Assembly (NCBI GenBank): GCA_963807155.1
Contig: CAWEAZ010000008.1
Span: 53,824-117,823, forward strand
Source: JACCZX01 sp963807155
GTDB lineage: Bacteria; Pseudomonadota; Gammaproteobacteria; Burkholderiales; Burkholderiaceae_F
Length of the DNA stretch: 64,000 nucleotides
Reading direction: 5' to 3'
Both the position numbers and the translations under genes were made by a program. How positions within the stretch are numbered: position 1 is the stretch's first letter; each line of letters opens with the position of its first letter. Positions 17,975 through 28,566 of the stretch are shown piece after piece. Below the pieces are notes generated by a model that was not told where the DNA came from, ran no database searches, and worked only from the letters and a program-made list of their open reading frames with translations.

Positions 17975-18858
17975 GCGCGACGGCCAGCGGCGAAGTCTCA
18001 GTGCCCACCGTCTCTCAGGAGGCGGAGCGCTTCGGGAAACCGCCGTCGGGTTGGCGGCGCGCCTGGTTCGAAATAATTTTCGAGTCCCAAACACGAGCCG
18101 GGCGCACGTTCGATCTCGTACTGTTGACCGTTATTGTCGCCAGCGTACTAGTCGTAATTCTCGACAGCGTTAGCACGTACGCCGCGCGCCATGGTGACCT
18201 ACTCAATGCGTTCGAGTGGATGTTCACCGCGCTTTTTACTGTCGAGTACCTGGCACGGATCACTTCTGTTCAGCGACCGTGGCGATATGCGACCAGTTTC
18301 TTCGGCATCGTCGATTTGATGTCGGTGTTGCCGACCTACCTGGCGTTTTTCTTCCCCGAACTGCATGCGTTGATCGACATACGGTTGCTCAGGTTGCTGC
18401 GTGTATTCCGGATACTCAAGCTCACTGAATACCTGACGGAGATTCATGTCCTTGGCGACGCCTTGCGGGCGAGCCGTCGCAAGATTTTCGTGTTCATTTG
18501 CACAGTGCTGACGATCGATGTGCTGATGGGGACGTTGATGTACGTCGTCGAGGGCCCGCAACACGGCTTCGTCAATATTCCGGTGTCGGTGTACTGGGCG
18601 ATCACGACGATGACGACGGTCGGCTTTGGCGACATCACTCCGCAAACCGGACTCGGCAGAGCAATTGCCAGTTTCATGATGCTGCTGGGATGGGGCATCC
18701 TCGCCGTACCGACCGGCATCGTCACTGCCGAGATGACGCATCGTCGCTTCGGCACGCGCGCGGTTGGCCTCGTGTGCTCTGCGTGCGGTGCGGACGATCA
18801 CGCGGCATCGGCAAAATTCTGTGCGCACTGCGGAAAGCCGCTACCCGCGATGGCTTAG
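17971..18858 (+). CDS. voltage-gated K+ channel-like protein with C-terminal zinc ribbon
   Basis: A 295-residue six-helix ion channel subunit. Helices S1-S3 run about residues 35-125. S4 carries arginines every third position (IRLLRLLRVFRILKLTEYL), and the pore has the potassium selectivity filter TTMTTVGFGD followed by S6. After S6 comes an unusual tail, VCSACGADD...KFCAHCGKPLP, a four-Cys zinc-ribbon module. The ATG at 17971 is favoured over one at 17938 because it would couple with the upstream kinase stop. It probably conducts K+ across the inner membrane; whether zinc binding gates it is unknown. Confidence 0.85.
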   Translation: MSATASGEVSVPTVSQEAERFGKPPSGWRRAWFEIIFESQTRAGRTFDLVLLTVIVASVLVVILDSVSTYAARHGDLLNAFEWMFTALFTVEYLARITSVQRPWRYATSFFGIVDLMSVLPTYLAFFFPELHALIDIRLLRLLRVFRILKLTEYLTEIHVLGDALRASRRKIFVFICTVLTIDVLMGTLMYVVEGPQHGFVNIPVSVYWAITTMTTVGFGDITPQTGLGRAIASFMMLLGWGILAVPTGIVTAEMTHRRFGTRAVGLVCSACGADDHAASAKFCAHCGKPLPAMA

Positions 18859-18881
18859 CGCCGTTTTGGGCGCGTGCGAAT

Positions 18882-19928
18882 CTACAAGATCCGGTTGAAC
18901 CACCACATCGATAGCAACGCTCCAACCAACGCGAGTGTGGCGCCGATCGCCGCGAAAATTGCGGTCACTTCGGTAGGCTGTTGCCGCTCGAACGACAGTT
19001 TGGTACTGAGTACCTGATAGATTTTCTTCAGCTGCGCGGCGTCGGCGGCGCGAAAGTATTCCGCGCTTGTCACGTCGGCAATTTTCTTCAGCGCCTCTTC
19101 ATCGAGGCGTACGCGCATGTTCCAGCCTTCGGCGTTGACAACGGTACCTTCAGTGGTGCCGATGCCGACCGTGTAGATGCGCACGCCGTAGTCGCTTGCG
19201 ATCTCGGCGGCTTTCAACGGGTCCGGGCCGACGTTGCTTTGGCCGTCCGACAGCAACACGATCGCGACCTGCTTGTTGTCCCCCTTCGATTCGCGCGCCG
19301 GCAACTCGTCGGTGCGCCGGATCTTCTTCTCGCCGGGACGCGGGTTGATGAACTCTTCGACGTTGATGCGTGCAGCCGGCAGCGCCGCGTCGAGCGCAAT
19401 GATCAGTCCGCTGCCGAGCGCAGTACCGCGCTGCGTTTCGAGCCGGTCAATTGCCGCAGTGAGATCTTCGCGATTGTTGGTCGGCGATTGCACGACGGCC
19501 GCAGATGCCGCGACCGCGACGACGCCGATGCGCACGTTGCGCGGCTGCGCTTCGATGAACGTTTTCGCTGCATCGCGCGCCGCGCTCAGTCGATTGGGCT
19601 TGACGTCGGTGGCACGCATGCTGTTGGACATGTCGAGCGCGAGCACGATCGCATCGAGTCGCGCCGGCAACGTCAGCGCCGCCTGCGGACGGGCGATTGC
19701 GAGAATCAGCGCGGTCAGCCCCAGCGTCCATAACAGCAGCGGCACCATGCGGCGCATGCGGCTTGGACCATGGGTCGAGCCGCCGACGGTTTCGAGACTT
19801 GCGTACTGCGCCGATGACTTTCGGCGCCGCGTCGCGAGTGCCCAGTAGAGCGCGGCAGCCAGCGGGACTGCGATCAGCAGCCACAGCATGCTGGGCCACA
19901 AGAAGGTCAGCGAGCCAGTGTCGAGCAT
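18882..19928 (-). CDS. VWA domain membrane protein (BatA/BatB-like)
   Basis: A 348-residue inner-membrane protein with two N-terminal helices (FLWPSMLWLLIAVPLAAALYW, and MVPLLLWTLGLTALILAIAR), a von Willebrand A domain and a C-terminal helix (FAAIGATLALVGALLSMWWF). The MIDAS metal site is visible as DMSNS with later T and D residues in LLSDGQSNVGPDP. It ends the moxR-DUF58-VWA set, starting at the base where DUF58 ends. Such sets are thought to act as chaperone-like systems for envelope or metalloprotein assembly. It is a paralogue of the 23009-24083 gene. Confidence 0.85.
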   Translation of the reverse strand: MLDTGSLTFLWPSMLWLLIAVPLAAALYWALATRRRKSSAQYASLETVGGSTHGPSRMRRMVPLLLWTLGLTALILAIARPQAALTLPARLDAIVLALDMSNSMRATDVKPNRLSAARDAAKTFIEAQPRNVRIGVVAVAASAAVVQSPTNNREDLTAAIDRLETQRGTALGSGLIIALDAALPAARINVEEFINPRPGEKKIRRTDELPARESKGDNKQVAIVLLSDGQSNVGPDPLKAAEIASDYGVRIYTVGIGTTEGTVVNAEGWNMRVRLDEEALKKIADVTSAEYFRAADAAQLKKIYQVLSTKLSFERQQPTEVTAIFAAIGATLALVGALLSMWWFNRIL

Positions 19929-20894
19929 CAGCCGATGCGTTTGTGCGTGAACGTTGCAGTTGCTCCCGAGGCCAACTGGCTGCGCCGCTTGCGCAACTGA
20001 GTAAATCGCAGCAGCGCCTGATCGAGCGGTTCATCAGTGGTGAGCTCGAGGCAATCGACTCCGGCCTCCGCCAGCCCGGCACGCAACGAGTCTTCGCGCT
20101 GCTTGGCGGCGTCGGCGAAGCGCTTTCGAAACCGCCGATCATGCGTGTCGACAAAAATCTGGTCGCCGGTTTCGGCGTCCTGCATCACGACCAGGCCGAT
20201 GTTCGGCAATTCGAGCTCCATCGGGTCATACAAGCGCACGGCGACGACTTCGTGCCGGCGTGCGAGCAACGCCAGCTGCCGGCCCCAACCCGGCTTGCTG
20301 ATGAAATCCGACACGACGAACACCACCGAGCGCCGCTTGATCATCGGGTGCGCCGATGCGAGCAATTCGGCGAGATCGGTTTCCTTGCCGGCAGGCGCGG
20401 TCGGACTTCGCTGCATTCGATCCAGCACATGCAGCACGTGACGCCGGCCGTTGCGTGCCGGGATCATTTCGTTAGCCTGATGTGTGTGCAAGATGGCACC
20501 GACTCGATTGCCGTAACGCGTGAACAAACGCGCGAGCACGGCGACGAGCTCGGCCGACAGCTCCCGCTTCCGCACTTTGCGTGACCCGAAGTCGACCGAT
20601 CCCGAGAGATCGAGAATGAACCATGCGGCGACTTCGCGATCCTCCTGAAATTCGCGCACGTGCGGTGTTTGCAGGCGCGCGGTGACGTTCCAGTCGATGT
20701 AGCGCACGTCGTCATGCAGTTGATATTCGCGCAGGTCCGCGAGATCGAGTCCGAAGCCACGAAAGAGCGTTCGATAGTCGCCTTGCAGCAGCCCGTCGAG
20801 CCGCCGCAACACGGTGAACTCGAGTCGACGCAGCAGTAACTCAGAATCCGGCCGCGCGACCGGTTCGTTTGCTGCGGGGGTATTGCCGGGCTGT

Positions 20895-20920
<26 letters not shown>
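19928..20920 (-). CDS. DUF58 family protein
   Basis: A 330-residue protein with the DUF58 core: REYQLHDDVRYIDWNVTARL, VREFQEDREVAAWFILDLSGSVDFG and SVVFVVSDFISKPGW. The region around DLSGS is VWA-like but the MIDAS residues are incomplete. It is always found beside MoxR AAA+ ATPases, as here, and is thought to be a partner in the same complex. No membrane segment is visible, although many family members have two. Its ATG lies 26 bases inside the MoxR gene. Confidence 0.85.
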
Positions 20921-21905
<985 letters not shown>

Positions 21906-21927
21906 GTTGACTTCCTGTCTTGCCTAG

Positions 21928-22842
21928 TTAAAACGGTGGAATGCCGACGGCACCGCCGGCGCTTTCAATGGTCGCTGCGAAGCCGATGCCAGCGAACGTC
22001 GGTCCGGTGGGATTGAGAATGGCGGTGACGATTCCGATCACCTCGCCGCTCATGGTGACCAGCGGGCCACCCGAGTTACCCGGATTGGCGGCGGCGTCGA
22101 ACTGGATTAGGCCGGTCAAGATGCGTTTGCCTTCGCGCGAGCGGAACTCGCGGTCGAGACCGGAAACCACACCGGCACTGGTCGATGGCCCGATGCCGAA
22201 CGGGAAACCCACTGCGACCACTTCATCGCCCTGCTGCAGGTGAGCGGTCGAGCCGAGCGTGGCGGCCTGCAAGTCATCGGGCAATTTCTTGGCCCGAATC
22301 ACCGCCAGATCGTTCTCTGGATACGCGCGGATGACCTCCACTTCGGACTCGGTACCGTCGAAGAACGTGACCGACATGCGTTTTGCGCCCGTGACCACAT
22401 GCAAATTGGTCAGGATCGTTCCGTTATCGACGATCACGACGCCGGAGCCGACACCGTTCATCCGCTCGCCCGCGCCGGGTTCGTCGTCCTCGTCATAGCC
22501 GCGGACGCGGACCACCGACGGCATGACCGTGGCCGCGGCCTTGGCCGCGCGCGAGGGCAGCGTCTTGTTCTCCAGCGTGTGCAGTACGGCGGCATCGATG
22601 TCGTCCTGCGCCAGTTCACGAGGCGCGGGCTGCATGCGATCGCGCGCAACGAACAGCGCCAGCGCAATCAGCATGCCGCCAAAGAGCAGCAGGGAGCGGT
22701 CGTGACGCTGTATCAATGAACGAAAGCGTCCGGGTCCGGCGGCCACAGGGGCAGTGGCGCGCGCGGCGGGCGGCCCGGCCGGCGCAGGCACCGGATCGGC
22801 GCGCACCGGCTTTGCGGCGCTATAAAGCGCGGGACGTTTCAT
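21928..22842 (-). CDS. membrane-anchored trypsin-like serine protease (S1C/HtrA-like, no PDZ)
   Basis: A 304-residue protease. A Pro/Ala-rich cytoplasmic N-terminus precedes one membrane helix (SLLLFGGMLIALALFVARD). The trypsin-like domain shows all three catalytic residues: His in ILTNLHVVTG, Asp in YPENDLAVIRA and Ser in NPGNSGGPLV. HtrA/DegP proteases normally add one or two PDZ domains; this protein stops right after the protease domain (TIESAGGAVGIPPF). It is encoded 22 bases upstream of moxR in the same direction, so it may share that operon and process its envelope substrates. Confidence 0.85.
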   Translation of the reverse strand: MKRPALYSAAKPVRADPVPAPAGPPAARATAPVAAGPGRFRSLIQRHDRSLLLFGGMLIALALFVARDRMQPAPRELAQDDIDAAVLHTLENKTLPSRAAKAAATVMPSVVRVRGYDEDDEPGAGERMNGVGSGVVIVDNGTILTNLHVVTGAKRMSVTFFDGTESEVEVIRAYPENDLAVIRAKKLPDDLQAATLGSTAHLQQGDEVVAVGFPFGIGPSTSAGVVSGLDREFRSREGKRILTGLIQFDAAANPGNSGGPLVTMSGEVIGIVTAILNPTGPTFAGIGFAATIESAGGAVGIPPF

Positions 22843-23008
22843 CTGGAAAAAATAGCACGGACGAGTGATAGAGTGATCAAAAGCGCGTGGGCAGGAACGG
22901 TGCCGGTATTCGGCCTGTCATATGAGCACACTTTCGGGAAAATGGTTCGCGCCCGAAGTTGCAATGACCTCGCCTTATGACGTGAGTAGGTGCTAAGAGA
23001 GATAGACG

Positions 23009-24083
23009 ATGCGGTTCTTGTGGCCGGACATGCTCTGGCTGTTGCTGGCGGTTCCGTTGCTCGATCGCCGGTTACATTTTTATCCTGCGTCGGCGCAAAC
23101 GCTCGGCGATCCGCTATTCGAGCCTGATTTTGGTGCGCGAGGCGGTGCGCGGTCAGCGATTCCGCCGTCATGTGCCGCCGGCGCTGTTTCTGATCGCCCT
23201 GGCTGCCGCCATCGTGGCGATTGCGCGCCCGACCGCGTCGGTTGTTCTGCCGTCTCAATATATGACGATCGCGATGGCAATGGACGTGTCGCGCAGCATG
23301 CAGGCGACCGACGTCGAGCCGACACGCATCAGTGCCGCGCAAGTCGCAGCCAAGGCATTTATCGAAGAGCTGCCGCGTAACGTGCGCCTCGGCATCGTCT
23401 CGTTTGCGGGTACGGCTAACGTGGTGCAGACGCCGACCGACAACAAGCAGGACATGCTCGATGCGATCGACCGCTTTCAGTTGCAGCGCGCTACTGCGAC
23501 CGGCAGCGGGTTGATTCTTGCGCTCGCGATGTTGTTCCCTGAGGAGGGCATCGACATCGAAACGGTGATTGCCAATCAGGCCCGATCGCGCGGCCACCCC
23601 GGCGGTGCGGTGGCGATCGATGCCCCGCGCAAGACCGAGCCCAAGAAAGTGGTCCAGCCAGTTGCACCCGGTTCGTATGCGTCGGGCGTCATCATTTTGC
23701 TGAGCGATGGCCGTCGCACCGCCGGCCCGGACCCGATCGAGGTCGCCAAAATGGCGGCCGAGCGCGGCGTGCGCGTCTACACGGTCGGCTTCGGAACGAT
23801 CGAAGGCACGACGATCAGCATGGATAACTATTCTTTTTACGTACGCCTCGACGAAGAGACGTTGAAGGCGGTCGCCAAGATGACCGGCGGCGAATACTTT
23901 CATGCAGGCACGGGTGCCGACCTGCGCAAGGTGTACGCAAACTTGAGTACCAAGCTTTCGATGGAGCGCAAGGAAACCGAGGTCAGCGCATTTTTCAGCG
24001 CGGTCGCGGCCCTGTTCGCGCTAATGGCGGTGATGCTGTCGGTGCTTTGGTTTCACCGCGGCGCGCGGCCTGCGGCCATCTAG
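23009..24083 (+). CDS. VWA domain membrane protein (BatA-like), one frameshift
   Basis: Full length is about 358 residues when one extra base near 23063 is removed. The first codons give RFLWPDMLWLLLAVPLL, the same opening as the paralogue at 18882-19928, and the downstream frame then continues the expected helix, RRRK motif and second helix (ALFLIALAAAIVAIARP). The VWA domain has the MIDAS motif DVSRS and LLSDGRRTAGPDP, and a C-terminal helix (SAVAALFALMAVMLSVLWF). It is divergent from the serine protease gene, across a 166-base spacer with AGAGAGA before the ATG. It probably works with MoxR/DUF58. Confidence 0.85.
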
Positions 24084-24090
24084 TCGCGGC

Positions 24091-25281
24091 CTAGCTCGTC
24101 GGCGTCAGATTGGCCGCGCGCACGCCGAGCAGCCGAATCCGCTTCGTCAAGTCCACTCGCTTCAGGCATTCGCCGGCGGCGCGCCGGATCTGATCAGCGT
24201 CGTCGGTCGGTACAGGCAGTGTGTTGTCGCGGGTGACCGTTTTGAAGTTCTCGAAGCGCAGCTTGATGCCGATTGTTCTGCTCGAATAGCGCTTGCGTTG
24301 CAGATCGTCGCTGAGTTCGACGCACAGCTCGGTAAAGATGCGCGTCAGCTGTGCACGGTCACGCACCGCGTGCAAGTCGCGCTCGAACGTCGTTTCTCGG
24401 CTCATTGACTGCGGCTCTGAGAATGTCACGACCGGGCGGTCATCGTGGCCGCGGGCTGCCTCGTGCATCCACGCCGCGTTCGCTTTGCCGAAATGCTGCG
24501 CAAGCCATGCCGGGTCTGCTTGTGCGAGCTCGCCGATCGTTGCAATGCCGAGCCGCGCGAGTTTCGCTGATGCCTTCGGCCCCACGCCGTGCAGGCGCCG
24601 CACGGGCATCGGCCACAGTCGCGCCTCGATCTCGGCTTCGGTAACGATCGCCAGGCCATCGGGTTTGTCGAGTTCCGAGGCGATCTTCGCAATCAACTTG
24701 TTCGGCGCGAGCCCGATCGAACACGATAGTCCGGTCGCATCGCGCACGGCCTGCTTCAATTCGCGCGCCATCTCGCGCGCCGACCACCATATGTCGGCTC
24801 CTTGCAAGTCAGTCACTTCGGTGCGGGCGCCGTCGTTGTCCGCCGACACGCGTGCGGCGATTTCATCGGTGAGGTCGATATAGATCTCGTCAATGCCCCG
24901 GTCTTCGGTTTGCGGCGCTATCGCTTGCACCGCGGCCTTGAAGAGCCGCGAATACCTTCGGTACTCGTCGAAATCGGTCGGCAACAAGATCGCGTCGGGT
25001 ACTTTCTTCGCGGCCTTCATCAGGCCCATCGCAGAGTTGACGCCGAACGCGCGTGCCTCGTAGGTCGCTGTCGTGATCACACCCCGGCCGACGTAGTCGC
25101 GCAGGCGCGCAAACACGCGCCGCGGTTCGCCGGTGGTTGAATCGTTCTCCCAGAATGGCTGCTGCCGTGAGCCGCCTCCAATGACGACCGGCTGACCGCG
25201 CAGCTCCGGATAACGCAATAGCTCGACCGACGCGTAGAACGCATCCATGTCGAGGTGGGCGATGACGCGATGATGAATCAT
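24091..25281 (-). CDS. dinB: DNA polymerase IV (Y-family)
   Basis: A 396-residue translesion polymerase. The catalytic acidic residues are visible in IAHLDMDAFYASVELL and in GIDEIYIDL; PVVIGGG, TATYEARAFGV and CSIGLAPNKLIAKIASELDKP are family blocks, followed by HGVGPKASAKLARLGI (helix-hairpin-helix) and the little-finger domain. The ATG at 25281 starts at the conserved core; a longer frame upstream is unsupported. A 20-residue insertion after GGGS (QQPFWENDSTTGEPRRV) is longer than in E. coli DinB and resembles a subgroup common in proteobacteria. No LexA box was recognised upstream. Confidence 0.9.
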   Translation of the reverse strand: MIHHRVIAHLDMDAFYASVELLRYPELRGQPVVIGGGSRQQPFWENDSTTGEPRRVFARLRDYVGRGVITTATYEARAFGVNSAMGLMKAAKKVPDAILLPTDFDEYRRYSRLFKAAVQAIAPQTEDRGIDEIYIDLTDEIAARVSADNDGARTEVTDLQGADIWWSAREMARELKQAVRDATGLSCSIGLAPNKLIAKIASELDKPDGLAIVTEAEIEARLWPMPVRRLHGVGPKASAKLARLGIATIGELAQADPAWLAQHFGKANAAWMHEAARGHDDRPVVTFSEPQSMSRETTFERDLHAVRDRAQLTRIFTELCVELSDDLQRKRYSSRTIGIKLRFENFKTVTRDNTLPVPTDDADQIRRAAGECLKRVDLTKRIRLLGVRAANLTPTS

Positions 25282-25337
25282 GAGCGAACTCGTCGAGCCG
25301 CTAAAGTGTATGGGCGTCGGGAAACTGCGGCGAACAA

Positions 25338-26552
25338 ATGAACACCGATAACGATCGACTGCTGATCTACGGCGCTGCATTGCTGCGCGGTCTCGCCGCG
25401 GGCGCGATCAGCGTGCTGGCGGCGGTATATCTGGCCAAGCGTGGGTTCGACGAAGCGGCGCTTGGCATCGTGTTGAGCGCTGGAATGGCGGGTGTGCTGG
25501 CGGGCACGATCTTCGGCACTTACTTTGCCGACAAGATCGGGCGGCGCCGAAGCTTGATGACGCTCGCGCTGCTGACCGCCGTCGGCGGCGCGTTGCTGGT
25601 CGCGACCGACGCGCTGTGGGCAGTGGCGCTCACGGCGTTTTTCGGCATGCTGAATACGCAGGGCTCGGATCGCGGTGCGGCGCAAGCGCTGGAGCAGGCG
25701 ATCCTGCCGGCCACGGCGACGGATGCCGAGCGCACGATGGTGTTCGCGCGTTACAACGCGATAGCCGATGTTGGCGGTGCGGCTGGCGCGCTTCTCGCCG
25801 CGTTGCCGGCGTTGCTCCGTGATCGTTTGCACGTGGCCGAACTGCATGCGTACGACTCCACCGTGCTGGTGTATTCCGCGTTGGCGCTTATCGTGGCTTG
25901 GCTCTATTCGCGGTTGTCGTCGCGCGTCGAGAGCGTCCCATTGCCTCGGCTGGCTGATCTTGCACACGATGCGCCGCCCAGTATTCGGCGTGAGGTCCGT
26001 AAATTCTCCTGGCTGTCGGCGCTCGATGCGGTCGGCGGCGGTTTCATCGGCTCGGCGCTGATCGCCTATTTTTTATACGCGCGCTTCGGTGTCAACGAAG
26101 CCGAACTCGCCTTGCTGTTCGTAGCGGCGCGACTGATGACGGTGGTCTCGCACTTCGCCGCCGCGTGGCTTGCGGGTCGCATCGGTCTCATCAACACGAT
26201 GGTGTTCACGCACATTCCCTCGAGTCTGTTGTTGCTAACGCTGCCGATCGCGCCGAATTTTGGTGTTGCCGCTGCGCTCTTCATCTTGCGCGAGGGGTTA
26301 TCGGACATGGATGTGCCGACACGACAGTCATACCTGATGGCGATCGTGCCGCCGCACGAGCGCGCCTGGGCTGCGGGCATTTCACAACTGGCGCGTGCGG
26401 CCGGCCGCATGGTGGCGCCGATGCTCGCCGGTGCGGCGATGCAGGCGGGAGCACTTTGGTTTCCGCTCGCCGCCGGTGCTTCGATCAAGATCGTCTACGA
26501 CCTGCTGCTTTGGCGCGGATTCCGGCGCATCAAGCCACCGGAAGAGCGATGA
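25338..26552 (+). CDS. MFS transporter
   Basis: A 404-residue integral membrane protein with about 12 hydrophobic segments. The loop after helix 2 reads TYFADKIGRRRSLM, the major facilitator signature (GxxxDrxGrRr). A second-half equivalent is AAWLAGRIGLINTMV. A family of drug or metabolite efflux proteins fits the overall pattern, but the substrate cannot be told. The gene is divergent from dinB, with 56 bases between the starts. Confidence 0.85.
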   Translation: MNTDNDRLLIYGAALLRGLAAGAISVLAAVYLAKRGFDEAALGIVLSAGMAGVLAGTIFGTYFADKIGRRRSLMTLALLTAVGGALLVATDALWAVALTAFFGMLNTQGSDRGAAQALEQAILPATATDAERTMVFARYNAIADVGGAAGALLAALPALLRDRLHVAELHAYDSTVLVYSALALIVAWLYSRLSSRVESVPLPRLADLAHDAPPSIRREVRKFSWLSALDAVGGGFIGSALIAYFLYARFGVNEAELALLFVAARLMTVVSHFAAAWLAGRIGLINTMVFTHIPSSLLLLTLPIAPNFGVAAALFILREGLSDMDVPTRQSYLMAIVPPHERAWAAGISQLARAAGRMVAPMLAGAAMQAGALWFPLAAGASIKIVYDLLLWRGFRRIKPPEER

Positions 26553-26555
26553 GCG

Positions 26556-27227
26556 TCAGCGCTTGCGCGCCAGCGTTAATCCATCGCCAATCGGCAGTAA
26601 CGAGATATCGACGCGCGAGTCGTCGCGCAGCTTCAGGTTCAACGCCTGCAGCGCTGCGGTGTCGGCGTCTTTCTTCGGATCGACGGGTTCTGCCACGCGG
26701 CCGCTCCAAAGCGTGTTGTCGATCGCGATCAAGCCACCCGCTCGGAGCAATCGCAGGCAGCGCTCGTAATAGCCGTCGTAGTTCGACTTGTCGGCATCGA
26801 TGAACGCGAAGTCGTAGCGGCCCGCTTCACCCGCAGCGAGCCGCGCGTCGAGCGTCGTCAGCGCCGGTTCGAGCACCAGATCGATCTTGTCCGCGACGCC
26901 GGCGCGTTTCCAGTAAGGCTTGCCCACTCGTGTGTATTCATCGCTAACGTCGCACGCGAGCACATGGCCGTCGTCGGGCAATGCGAGCGCAACGGCCAAC
27001 GCGCTGTACCCGGTGAAGACTCCGACTTCAATCGTGCGCCGCGCGCCGATCAGCTTGACCAGCAGTGCCAAAAGCTGCCCTTGCTCGGGCGAGATCTGCA
27101 TCCGAGCATGCGGATGGTCGCGCGTTTCCGCACGTAACTCAGCCAGCGCCGGGTGCTCGCGCAGCGACGCCTCGAGCACGTAGTCATACAGCCGATCGTC
27201 GAGATTGAGCGTGCGTCGCGACATCAA
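26556..27227 (-). CDS. SAM-dependent O-methyltransferase (catechol/caffeoyl-CoA type)
   Basis: A 223-residue class I methyltransferase of the COMT-like bacterial family. The SAM-binding motif is TIEVGVFTGYSALAVALALP, followed by VLACDVSDEY. The metal-binding acidic residues lie in YDFAFIDADKSNYDGYYERC and the partner IAIDNTLWSGRVAEP. It transfers a methyl group to a hydroxyl of a phenolic or similar small molecule. The start overlaps the stop of the HicA-like gene by 4 bases, so the two are coupled. Confidence 0.85.
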   Translation of the reverse strand: MMSRRTLNLDDRLYDYVLEASLREHPALAELRAETRDHPHARMQISPEQGQLLALLVKLIGARRTIEVGVFTGYSALAVALALPDDGHVLACDVSDEYTRVGKPYWKRAGVADKIDLVLEPALTTLDARLAAGEAGRYDFAFIDADKSNYDGYYERCLRLLRAGGLIAIDNTLWSGRVAEPVDPKKDADTAALQALNLKLRDDSRVDISLLPIGDGLTLARKR

Positions 27228-27508
27228 TCAGTGCGGCGCGCTTCATACTGCGCCGGGGTCGCGCCGCCGCGCGTCAACAGGTCTCGTAACGATTGCACGG
27301 AGTGACGGTCCATCGTGTTGCCGCCATGGTGTGGCCGATGCAAGACGCCCTCAGCTTCGTTCAGCTTGACTCGCATGCGTGCGCCGGCCACCGACTCCAT
27401 CTGTGCACCGAGATGCTTGAGCAGTGACTCGACCTCACGGAACGACAGCTTGGTGTTAACCGGGTCCTGAAATATTTCGCGCAACAAGTTGACGTGCTTC
27501 TTACTCAT
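27224..27508 (-). CDS. HicA-like small protein
   Basis: A 94-residue protein with a HicA-like double-stranded RNA-binding fold: FREVESLLKHLGAQME near the start, RMRVKLNEAEGVLHRPHHGG in the middle, and VQSLRDLLTRGGATPAQYEA at the end. HicA toxins are small mRNA interferases with a conserved His; here the candidate His residues are in HRPHHG. No hicB antitoxin gene lies next to it; instead it is coupled to an O-methyltransferase. It may be a solitary, non-toxic member of the family. Confidence 0.6.
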   Translation of the reverse strand: MSKKHVNLLREIFQDPVNTKLSFREVESLLKHLGAQMESVAGARMRVKLNEAEGVLHRPHHGGNTMDRHSVQSLRDLLTRGGATPAQYEARRTD

Positions 27509-27588
27509 GGGGACTGGATAGATGGACGTGACGTCGATTCAGGCGCGATCGTACCTGCACCGGGCATGGAGCTTGATGTGCACTTCAA

Positions 27589-28566
27589 ATGAATTCCGCA
27601 ATTCGAATCGGTGTGTCGGGGTGGCGTTACCCGCCGTGGCGCGGCGCATTTTATCCGGACGGTTTACGCCAGGCTGACGAGTTGACCTATACGTCACAGA
27701 AACTGCCGACGGTCGAAATCAACGGTTCGTTCTACTCGCTGCAAACACCGGCTAGCTACGCCGCGTGGTACGCAGCGACGCCGCAAGGGTTCGTGTTCAG
27801 CGTCAAGGGCGGACGCTTCATCACTCACATGAAGCGGCTGAGAGACATCGACAAGCCGCTCGCCAATTTTTTCGCTTCGGGAATTTTCAGACTAAAGGAG
27901 AAGCTCGGGCCGGTGCTGTGGCAATTTCCACCGAACATGAAGTACGAGCCGCAGCTGTTTGCCGATTTCATCGGCAAGTTGCCACGGGACACGAGTGCTG
28001 CGCTACGGATCGCGCGACGACGAGACGCGCGCATGACAGGGCGCGCGGCGCTGAGTATCGATGCGGTGCGACCCATGCGGCACGCGATTGAGATTCGCAA
28101 CGAGACGTTCCTCGACCCCGGCTTCATTATGCTGCTGCGCCAACACAACGTAGCACTGGTCGTTGCCGATACCGGCGAGCGATGGCCACAGCCGCATGAC
28201 GTCACGTCGGATTTCCTTTATCTACGGCTGCATGGTGCGACCGAGCTGTACCGAAGCCGGTATAGCGAGGCGGAGCTGCGTTGTTGGGCCGATCGATTGC
28301 GCGTTTGGTGTGCGGGCGATCAGCCGAGTGACAGCAAACTTGTGATGCCTAACGCAAACATTCCGCGCGTGCCGCGCGATGTGTTTTGTTATTTCGATAA
28401 CACCGACAAGCTGCACGCGCCGGCGAATGCGCGGCGGCTGATGCAGATGCTTGACGTCAAGTGGGCGCCCGCTATTTCAGATGAGAGCACGCGCTGCCGC
28501 GCGCTAAACCCTATCGCTGCTGATACGGCGGCGGCGGTGCGTTTGGAGGCGGTACCGCGAAGTTAG
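27589..28566 (+). CDS. DUF72 family protein
   Basis: A 325-residue TIM-barrel-like protein of the DUF72 family, recognisable from IGVSGWRYPPWRGAFYPDGL, VEINGSFYSL, FSVKGGRFITHMKRL, GPVLWQFPPNMKYE, ALVVADTGERWP, YLRLHGATELY and VFCYFDNTDK. Biochemical function is unknown for the family. The natural end of the fold is around LMQMLDVKWAP; the last 25 residues overlap the neighbouring lipoprotein gene and may be read-through after an indel. The divergent spacer to the HicA-like gene is 80 bases. Confidence 0.85.
   Translation: MNSAIRIGVSGWRYPPWRGAFYPDGLRQADELTYTSQKLPTVEINGSFYSLQTPASYAAWYAATPQGFVFSVKGGRFITHMKRLRDIDKPLANFFASGIFRLKEKLGPVLWQFPPNMKYEPQLFADFIGKLPRDTSAALRIARRRDARMTGRAALSIDAVRPMRHAIEIRNETFLDPGFIMLLRQHNVALVVADTGERWPQPHDVTSDFLYLRLHGATELYRSRYSEAELRCWADRLRVWCAGDQPSDSKLVMPNANIPRVPRDVFCYFDNTDKLHAPANARRLMQMLDVKWAPAISDESTRCRALNPIAADTAAAVRLEAVPRS

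Noticed and set aside
22839..23903. Long minus-strand frame opposite the VWA gene
   Set aside because: It has an Arg/His-rich composition with no recognisable domain, while the plus strand encodes a conserved VWA protein. It is an antisense shadow of high-GC coding DNA.
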